NCBI GenBank assembly: GCA_946183755.1
Contig: CAMHCZ010000010.1
Location: 1 to 22,485, forward strand
Length of the DNA stretch: 22,485 nt
Origin: an uncultured bacterium
GTDB lineage: Bacteria > Bacteroidota > Bacteroidia > Bacteroidales > Paludibacteraceae
Direction of reading: 5' to 3'
Below, one piece after another: positions 14,019 through 20,352 of this stretch. Under the pieces are notes generated by a model. That model did not search any database. It had not been told where the DNA came from and saw only the letters and a program-made list of their open reading frames with translations. Every line of letters begins with the position of its first letter. Position 1 is the stretch's first letter. Position numbers and translations under genes: made by a program.

Positions 14019-15872
14019 ATGAGTATCAGCTATAGAAATAAGATATTAACGGCATTGGCAGCGACATTGATGATTGCTGTCAATGCTTTTTCCGTTACAT
14101 TCAGGGCTTCGGCTCCGAAGTCGGTTGTAGTAGGCGAGCCGTTCAATCTCTCATACACGTTGAACGAGACCGGCGGACAGGGGTTCAACATTCCGGAGAT
14201 AAGCAATTTTGACATCGTGGCAGGTCCTTACACGTCATCGTCTTCGAGAGTGCAGATAGTGAACGGACAAGCGACATCGACATCGTCGGAAAAGCGCACA
14301 TACACACTTGTGGCGCGCAAGACAGGAACCTTCACACTGCCAGCGGCAAGCATAACACTCAACGGCGAAAGAATCACATCTAATTCGCTTAAGGTTAGCG
14401 TATTGCCAGCCGGAAGCAACGGCGGCAATGGTGGCGGCTCCTCTAACCAAGGCAATGCAGGCTCTGCGCCTCAAGGACCTTCCGCAGCCACAGGGCGAGG
14501 CGAGGCGCAGTTGTCGGGAAGCAACGTTTTTGTCCGTGCCATCCCTTCCAAGTCAAGGCTTTACGAGCAGGACTGTCTGCTTGTGACCTACAAACTGTAT
14601 TCGTTGGTTGATGTGCTGAGGTCGCAAGGCGCAAAAGTGCCGGACTTCAACGGATTCATGAAGCAGGAGATGCCTCAGCAGAAGAACCTAGAGTTGCAGC
14701 TGGAGCATTACAACGGCAAGAATTACATGACAGCGACACTGTATCAGGTGCTGTTGTATCCTCAGCGTTTAGGCAAACTGACTATAAGTCCATTCAGCTT
14801 TGATTTCGTGTTCAGACTGCATAACAGAAACAACGACTTCTTGTCAAGTTTCTTCGACACATACCGTGATGTGCAGAAGACAATTTCATCAAACAGCATA
14901 ACCGTATCCGTAGATCCGCTGCCTGGCAACAAGCCGGCGAACTTCTCGGGCGGGGTGGGTAGTTTTGAGTTCAAGTCTTCGCTCACAGGAACCAACGTGT
15001 CGGTCAACGACCCTATAACGCTGAAATACACCATATCAGGAACAGGAAACCTGAAGATGGTGAAGAACCCCGAAGTTGAATTCCCAGCCGATTTCGAGAC
15101 CTACGACCCAAAGGTGAACAACAACTTCAAGACGGGTCAGGGCGGAGTGTCGGGCAGCAAGACCGTGGAGTATCTGCTGATACCACGCAGTGCAGGCGAC
15201 TTCAAGATACCAGCCTACGAGTTCTCGTATTTCGATGTCAAGTCAAAGACATACAAGAAGATCACGACTCCGGAATACAGCATCCATGTGTCGAAAGGAA
15301 ACGGCGCCAACGGCGTGGCCATGGCGAATTACTCAAATCAGGAGCAGCTCAAGATGCTGGGTCAGGACATAAGATATGTGCACACCAAAGAGCCTGATTA
15401 CGAGGCAGTAGGCGATTATCTTCTTGGAAGCGTGAGATACTGGCTTGCCATTTTGCTGTCGTTTATTGCAGCGTGTGCAGCCTTCGTGGTGCTTAGACGT
15501 TATTTCAAGATAAACTCAGACGAGTCGCTCCGCAAGAACAGGAAAGCCAACAAAGTGGCAATCAAGCGCCTGAAGGTTGCGAACGGCTATATGGCGGAAC
15601 GCAACGAGGAGATGTTCTACAACGAAGTACTCAGGGCGATGCTTGGCTATGTCAGCGACAAATTCTCGATACCGCAGTCCGAACTCACGAAGGAGAACAT
15701 CGGCGAGAAACTGGAGGCCAATGCCGTTGACGGACAGGATGTGGCTGATTTCTTGAGCATACTAGACACTTGCGAGTTCGCAAAATATTCTCCATCAGCA
15801 GGAGCGGAAATGGCAGGCGTTTACGAGAAGGCTATTGACGTCATATCAAGAATACAACAAAACGTAAAATAG
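14019..15872 (+). CDS. batD: BatD, large periplasmic membrane-anchored protein
   Basis: 617 residues, the normal size of BatD. A signal peptide covers about 1-25 (ILTALAATLMIAVNAFS). Repeated beta-sandwich segments follow, the first beginning VTFRASAPKSVVVGEPFNL, with a Gly/Asn/Ser-rich spacer at about 130-160. One transmembrane helix lies near 473-495 (YWLAILLSFIAACAAFVVLRR), and a cytoplasmic helical domain runs to the end with a DxxEFAKYSPS motif (LDTCEFAKYSP). The same overall plan, at half the size, is seen in the gene at 10267, suggesting duplication and divergence. It likely forms the bulk of the periplasmic part of the Bat complex. It begins one base after batC, and batE follows after ten bases. 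Confidence 0.94.
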   Translation: MSISYRNKILTALAATLMIAVNAFSVTFRASAPKSVVVGEPFNLSYTLNETGGQGFNIPEISNFDIVAGPYTSSSSRVQIVNGQATSTSSEKRTYTLVARKTGTFTLPAASITLNGERITSNSLKVSVLPAGSNGGNGGGSSNQGNAGSAPQGPSAATGRGEAQLSGSNVFVRAIPSKSRLYEQDCLLVTYKLYSLVDVLRSQGAKVPDFNGFMKQEMPQQKNLELQLEHYNGKNYMTATLYQVLLYPQRLGKLTISPFSFDFVFRLHNRNNDFLSSFFDTYRDVQKTISSNSITVSVDPLPGNKPANFSGGVGSFEFKSSLTGTNVSVNDPITLKYTISGTGNLKMVKNPEVEFPADFETYDPKVNNNFKTGQGGVSGSKTVEYLLIPRSAGDFKIPAYEFSYFDVKSKTYKKITTPEYSIHVSKGNGANGVAMANYSNQEQLKMLGQDIRYVHTKEPDYEAVGDYLLGSVRYWLAILLSFIAACAAFVVLRRYFKINSDESLRKNRKANKVAIKRLKVANGYMAERNEEMFYNEVLRAMLGYVSDKFSIPQSELTKENIGEKLEANAVDGQDVADFLSILDTCEFAKYSPSAGAEMAGVYEKAIDVISRIQQNVK

Positions 15873-15882
15873 TAAATGACTT

Positions 15883-16638
15883 ATGAGAAAGCTGTTGTTT
15901 TTATCGATTACGCTTTTATTCGGATGCAATATATACGCTGCCGACCCAGCATCGTTGAATGCAAAGGCGGAGCAGGCTTACAAGAACAAGGACTACGCTG
16001 CCGCAACTGAGATATACGAAAGCATGCAGAGCGAGAACGAGCTGTCGGCCGACGTTTGCTATAACCTCGGCAACTGCTACTACCGTCAGAACCAGATAGC
16101 CAAGGCGATTCTGTATTATGAGCGGGCGCTTCTCATAAAGCCTGGAATGACCGACGCGCGCGAGAATCTGATAATAGCCAATGGCAAGAAGCAGGACAAG
16201 ATAGACGAGGTGGGCGAGTTCTTCGTCACTCGATGGGTAAACAATCTGGCAAACACGGCAAGCAGCGACGCGTGGGCGTTGACCAGCATTTTCTGCTTTG
16301 TGTTTGCGCTGATTTTCGTGCTGGGCTATTTATTCTTAAAGAACTTGATTCTAAGGAAGATCGGTTTCTTTGGCGCTATATTGTTGGCGGCAGTGTTCGT
16401 TATGTCGGTTCTGTTCTCTAATAAACAGAAACAGAGGTTGATAAACAGAGAATACGCAATAGTGATGTCGCCAAGTGTGACTGTGAAGAGCACTCCTGGC
16501 GAAAACGGAACGAGCCTGTTCGTAGTGCATGAGGGAACGAAAGTGAAGATACAGAGCGAGCTTGACGGCTGGATAGAAGTGAAACTCTCTAACGGCAGTG
16601 TCGGCTGGATGCTGTTCTCTGATGTGGAACGAATCTGA
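15883..16638 (+). CDS. batE: BatE, TPR protein with two membrane helices and SH3 domain
   Basis: 251 residues. The N-terminus (MRKLLFLSITLLFGCNIYAA) is a signal peptide; cleavage could be at IYA-A, or the LFGC stretch could act as a lipobox with C15 lipidated. TPR repeats span about 23-97 (ADVCYNLGNCYYRQNQIAKA), two hydrophobic helices lie at about 131-152 and 158-178, and a bacterial SH3-like domain covers 191-251 (SPSVTVKSTPGENGTSLFVVHEG to GWMLFSDVERI). This is the standard BatE architecture. The TPR and SH3 parts should be periplasmic. It is the last bat gene; ligA begins 27 bases after its stop. Confidence 0.93.
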   Translation: MRKLLFLSITLLFGCNIYAADPASLNAKAEQAYKNKDYAAATEIYESMQSENELSADVCYNLGNCYYRQNQIAKAILYYERALLIKPGMTDARENLIIANGKKQDKIDEVGEFFVTRWVNNLANTASSDAWALTSIFCFVFALIFVLGYLFLKNLILRKIGFFGAILLAAVFVMSVLFSNKQKQRLINREYAIVMSPSVTVKSTPGENGTSLFVVHEGTKVKIQSELDGWIEVKLSNGSVGWMLFSDVERI

Positions 16639-16665
16639 TAAATAATCACCAAACGCCATTTGCTT

Positions 16666-18672
16666 ATGACGGACGATGTAAAAGCGAGAATAGAAGCTTT
16701 AAGGACTGAGCTCCACAAGCATAACTACAATTACTATGTGCTGTCGCAGCCTGTGATAAGCGATTATGACTTTGACCAGAAACTGCGTGAGCTGCAGGAT
16801 TTGGAGAACGCCCATCCGGAGTTCTTCGACCCGAATTCGCCAACGCAGAGAGTTGGCAGCGACGTCAGCAAGGAGTTCAGCCAAGTCAAGCACAAGTACC
16901 CGATGCTGTCGCTTGGCAACACATATTCCAAGGGCGAGGTGCAGGACTTCCTGCTGCGTGCCCAGAAATTCATAAACGAGGACATAGAGATAGTTTGCGA
17001 ACTGAAGTTCGACGGAACGTCTATCTCGCTTACTTACAAGGATGGACGGTTGGTCAGGGCAGTGACACGAGGCGACGGAGAAAAGGGCGACGACGTGACG
17101 GCCAATGTCCGTACCATACGCAGCATTCCTTTGACCCTGCCTGCGGGCGACTATCCGGAGGAGTTCGAGATAAGAGGCGAGATACTGATGCCTTGGAGCG
17201 TGTTCGAGCAACTGAACAAAGAGCGAGAGGAACAGGAAGAACCGCTGTTCGCCAATCCGAGAAACGCGGCGAGCGGAACACTTAAGCTACAGAACTCCCA
17301 GGAAGTGGCAAAGCGCCATCTTGACGCGTATCTGTATTTCGTCCTTGGCGAGAATATCGGGGGCGACACGCATTACGAAATGCTGCAGAAGGCGAAATCG
17401 TGGGGGTTCAAAGTGTCGGATGCAATCAGGGTAGCGAAGAGCGTTGACGAGGTGATGGAGTACATAAACTATTGGGACACAGAACGCAAAAACCTCCCTG
17501 TGGCTACCGACGGCGTTGTGCTGAAGGTCAATTCACTGAGACAGCAGCGCGAACTCGGCTATACCGCAAAATCGCCTCGATGGGCAATCGCGTATAAGTT
17601 CAAGGCGGAAAGAGAATGCACACGTTTGCGTGAAGTGACGTATCAGGTCGGTCGTACAGGCAAGATAACGCCTGTGGCGAATCTCGACCCAGTGCAGCTT
17701 GCAGGAACGGTTGTCAAGAGGGCATCGCTGCATAATGCCGACATAATAAGCGAACTCGACCTCAGACTCGACGATATGGTGTATGTGGAGAAGGGCGGCG
17801 AGATAATCCCGAAGATAGTAGGAGTGGACAAGGATGCGAGGAAGGAGAACCTTCTTCCCGTCGGCTTCATAGACAAATGTCCGGAGTGCGGAACTCCGCT
17901 CGTGCGTCTTGATGGCGAGGCGGCGCACTATTGTCCGAACGAGGACGGCTGTCCGCCGCAGATGAAGGGCAAGATAGCGCATTTCGTCAGCCGCAAGGCC
18001 ATGGACATAAACATAGGCGAGGAAGGCATTGATTTGCTGTTCGACAATAAGCTGATAGGCGATGTGGCAGACCTCTACACGATAGACTTGAACATGCTTT
18101 CGCATTTGCCGGGCTGGGGCGTGAAGAGTGCGATGAAGCTGAAAGAAAGTGTTGAGAAGTCAAAGGAAGTTCCGTTTGACAGAGTGCTGTTCGCTTTGGG
18201 CATAAGGTACGTTGGCGAATCGGCGGCCAAAAAGATAGCCAAGGCGTTCAAGTCGATAGATGCTATAAAGGCCGCTTCGTTAGAGCAGTTGCAGGAGATT
18301 GACGAGATAGGCGAGTCGATTGCCGGAAGCATAAAATACTACTTCAGCAAAGAGAAAAACAACGCGCTCATAGAGCGTCTGCGCGGCTATGGAGTGCAGA
18401 TGGAGCTTGGTGCGGAGGATGCCTCGGCTGTGAGCGATAAGCTTGCCGGGCTTAATATCATTGTCACAGGCAGTTTCGCCACACCGCAAAGACGTTCGGA
18501 ACTCGAGCAGATGGTGGGTGACAATGGCGGCAAGCTCCAAAGCTCGGTTAATGCGAAGACAAGCTTCATTGTCGCAGGTGAAAAACCTGGCTCTTCCAAG
18601 ATAAAGAAAGCCAATGAGTTAGGCACTAAAATAATAAGCGAGGATGAATTCTTGGCGATGATTGAACAATAG
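16666..18672 (+). CDS. ligA: NAD-dependent DNA ligase LigA
   Basis: 668 residues, full length, from ATG 16666; a TTG six bases upstream is a weaker alternative. Domains in order: Ia (HNYNYYVLSQPVISDYDFD, NAD binding), adenylation domain with the nucleophile K114 in ELKFDG, OB fold, a C4 zinc finger with C405, C408, C423 and C429, helix-hairpin-helix repeats (about 440-575) and a C-terminal BRCT domain (about 590-668, GLNIIVTGSF to GTKIISEDEFLAMI). It seals nicks during replication and repair using NAD+. Its position 27 bases after batE, without a terminator, suggests read-through from the bat operon, though an essential gene probably also has its own promoter that I cannot identify. Confidence 0.97.
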   Translation: MTDDVKARIEALRTELHKHNYNYYVLSQPVISDYDFDQKLRELQDLENAHPEFFDPNSPTQRVGSDVSKEFSQVKHKYPMLSLGNTYSKGEVQDFLLRAQKFINEDIEIVCELKFDGTSISLTYKDGRLVRAVTRGDGEKGDDVTANVRTIRSIPLTLPAGDYPEEFEIRGEILMPWSVFEQLNKEREEQEEPLFANPRNAASGTLKLQNSQEVAKRHLDAYLYFVLGENIGGDTHYEMLQKAKSWGFKVSDAIRVAKSVDEVMEYINYWDTERKNLPVATDGVVLKVNSLRQQRELGYTAKSPRWAIAYKFKAERECTRLREVTYQVGRTGKITPVANLDPVQLAGTVVKRASLHNADIISELDLRLDDMVYVEKGGEIIPKIVGVDKDARKENLLPVGFIDKCPECGTPLVRLDGEAAHYCPNEDGCPPQMKGKIAHFVSRKAMDINIGEEGIDLLFDNKLIGDVADLYTIDLNMLSHLPGWGVKSAMKLKESVEKSKEVPFDRVLFALGIRYVGESAAKKIAKAFKSIDAIKAASLEQLQEIDEIGESIAGSIKYYFSKEKNNALIERLRGYGVQMELGAEDASAVSDKLAGLNIIVTGSFATPQRRSELEQMVGDNGGKLQSSVNAKTSFIVAGEKPGSSKIKKANELGTKIISEDEFLAMIEQ

Positions 18673-18687
18673 AAAACTCCCAAACTG

Positions 18688-19230
18688 ATGTCAATACTGA
18701 AAAACGTAAAAAGATTCTTCGCTAAAAGAGAAATCTCCAAGGCGATAAAGGCAAATAAGCGTAGCGCCCGTTTTCCGAAATACAGCGATGTGAAAACCGT
18801 CATGCTGCTTTTCCGCAGCGACGTTGAGGAGGATAACAGCAAAATGAAGAAGTACGCGAAGATATTGGAGGCTGACGGCAAGAAAGTGTATATGTGGGGC
18901 GTGATAGACAAGAAAGAGGCTGAGTCCACTCAAAGAGCGGAGTACAGGCTCTTCGGCGAAAGCGAGCTGAACGAGTACGACCTACCTTGCGACAAGCTCG
19001 TAGATGAGTTCAGAAACAACAGCTACGACATGATGATAGCACTGTATTGCAACGAGGAGCTTGCTCTGGACTATCTGCTCAGCCACGGTCGGGCTGATTT
19101 CAAGGTGTCGGCTTACAAGGAAGAGGGCGCCGTTTCCGACCTTATGATAGCTGTTCAGGACAACAAAGATGAGGAATATCTTCTTAATCAGATATTATTT
19201 TACGTCCGCAACGTACAATCAAAGGATTAA
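18688..19230 (+). CDS. Hypothetical protein, resembles DUF6913
   Basis: 180 residues, soluble, no signal peptide or membrane helix. The first 40 residues are basic (KNVKRFFAKREISKAIKANKRS). The rest reads as an alpha/beta fold, with hydrophobic strands such as VKTVMLLFRSD, KKVYMWGVID and YDMMIALYCNEE alternating with helices. I recall an uncharacterised Bacteroidales family annotated DUF6913 in this position between ligA and dapA, but cannot verify it here. It starts 15 bases after ligA, so the two are probably co-transcribed. The function is unknown. Confidence 0.8.
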   Translation: MSILKNVKRFFAKREISKAIKANKRSARFPKYSDVKTVMLLFRSDVEEDNSKMKKYAKILEADGKKVYMWGVIDKKEAESTQRAEYRLFGESELNEYDLPCDKLVDEFRNNSYDMMIALYCNEELALDYLLSHGRADFKVSAYKEEGAVSDLMIAVQDNKDEEYLLNQILFYVRNVQSKD

Positions 19231-19235
19231 AATCG

Positions 19236-19243
19236 TAATTTTG
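19236..19243 (+). promoter_or_regulatory. Possible -7 box of the dapA promoter
   Basis: TAATTTTG matches the Bacteroidales -7 consensus and starts six bases after the preceding stop codon, 40 bases before the dapA ATG. I see no convincing TTTG element about 20 bases upstream, so the call is tentative. Confidence 0.4.
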
Positions 19244-19283
19244 AAGGATTATTTTAACGCAAAATAGAAGTATACAATAATAT

Positions 19284-20180
19284 ATGGCAAGGCTGGATTT
19301 AAAGGGACTTGGAATAGCATTGATAACACCGTTCAAGCAAGACGGAAGTGTGGATTTTGAAGCGTTGGGACGACTTCTTGACTATCAATTGAGAAACGGG
19401 GCTGATTATTTGGTGGTGCTTGGCACTACTGGCGAGACTCCAACGCTGACAGAGGATGAGAAGGAGAACGTAAAGAAATTTATCATCGAGAAGGTTAATC
19501 ATAAGGTGCCGCTGATACTCGGATGCGGCGGAAACTGCACGGCTTCTGTCATAGAACAGGCAAAGCGCGTGAACCCTGATGAATTCGATGCGATACTCAG
19601 TGTCGCGCCTTTCTACAACAAGCCTTCGCAAGAGGGTTTGTATCAGCATTATAAAGCTATAGCCGAGGCTTCGCCAGTGCCTGTTGTTCTTTACAATGTG
19701 CCTGGACGTACAGGTGTGAATATCGCAGCATCGACAACTCTTCGCCTGGCTCGCGACTTCGAAAATATTATAGCAGTGAAGGAGGCTTCGGGCAATATGT
19801 CGCAGATCGACGAAATTATCGAGAACAAGCCTAAGGATTTTGTTGTGATAAGCGGCGACGACGGCATCACATTCCCATTGATAACACTCGGCGCTGTAGG
19901 CGTTATCTCTGTGATTGGAAATGCGTTCCCAGCCGAATTCAGCAAGATGGTGCGTCTGGCTTTGAACGGCGATTACGAGAGCGCAAGAAAGATACACCGT
20001 CAGTTCAGCGAGTTGTTCAGTCTGCTTTTCGTGGACGGAAACCCTGCCGGAGTCAAGTCCATGCTCTCTATGATGGGCTTTGTGGAGAACAGGCTGCGCT
20101 TGCCTTTGGTTCCTACCACATTGACCACACACGATAGAATCAAGGACGTTCTGGAGAAACTGAACATAAAGATAGGATAA
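19284..20180 (+). CDS. dapA: 4-hydroxy-tetrahydrodipicolinate synthase DapA
   Basis: 298 residues, normal length for this TIM-barrel enzyme. It shows the substrate loop LGTTGETPTL (46-55), Y137 in LYNVPGRTG, R142 in the same loop, and the Schiff-base lysine K166 in AVKEASGN. These identify DapA rather than other pyruvate aldolases of the family (N-acetylneuraminate lyase and relatives), which differ around the GTTGE and GRT motifs. It condenses pyruvate with aspartate semialdehyde in the diaminopimelate/lysine pathway and so feeds peptidoglycan synthesis. It is probably transcribed from its own promoter and ends at a strong terminator. Confidence 0.96.
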   Translation: MARLDLKGLGIALITPFKQDGSVDFEALGRLLDYQLRNGADYLVVLGTTGETPTLTEDEKENVKKFIIEKVNHKVPLILGCGGNCTASVIEQAKRVNPDEFDAILSVAPFYNKPSQEGLYQHYKAIAEASPVPVVLYNVPGRTGVNIAASTTLRLARDFENIIAVKEASGNMSQIDEIIENKPKDFVVISGDDGITFPLITLGAVGVISVIGNAFPAEFSKMVRLALNGDYESARKIHRQFSELFSLLFVDGNPAGVKSMLSMMGFVENRLRLPLVPTTLTTHDRIKDVLEKLNIKIG

Positions 20181-20203
20181 CAACCTCCTTGATACAGAAA
20201 CTT

Positions 20204-20238
20204 GAAGGACAGACTAAGACAGTCTGTCCTTCTTTTTT
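20204..20238 (+). terminator. Strong intrinsic terminator of dapA
   Basis: GAAGGACAGACT (20204-20215) pairs perfectly with AGTCTGTCCTTC (20221-20232) around a five-base loop, and is followed by six T. It is the most stable-looking hairpin of the window. Confidence 0.95.
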
Positions 20239-20292
20239 ACCTGTCGATATGTCAAATTGGCATAGTGTATCTCTATTTTATGTCAAAATGTC

Positions 20293-20320
20293 TTGTTTTG
20301 TGCGGTGGCATACGCTTTGA
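20293..20320 (+). promoter_or_regulatory. Possible clpB promoter
   Basis: TTG at 20293-20295 and TACGCTTTG at 20311-20319 resemble the Bacteroidales pair, but the -7 box has one extra base and the spacer is short. It is the best candidate in the 172-base gap before clpB. I see no CIRCE inverted repeat or other known heat-shock operator here. Confidence 0.33.
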
Positions 20321-20339
20321 ACAGAGTGCGAAAAAAAAG

Positions 20340-20346
20340 AAAGGAG
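20340..20346 (+). promoter_or_regulatory. Strong Shine-Dalgarno sequence of clpB
   Basis: AAAGGAG lies six bases before ATG 20353. It supports that start over the in-frame ATG at 20359 and is unusual in this window, where most starts have no such motif. Confidence 0.75.
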
Positions 20347-20352
20347 CTTATT

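Noticed and set aside
19299..20183. A 294-codon minus-strand open frame covering nearly all of dapA.
   Set aside because: The translation is rich in His, Gln, Ser and Arg without domain features, and it is a mirror of dapA codon use. No promoter or start context supports it.
20250..20275. TTGGCATAG near 20258 as a possible sigma-54 promoter for clpB.
   Set aside because: The required GC dinucleotide at the -12 position with correct spacing (TTGC) is absent.
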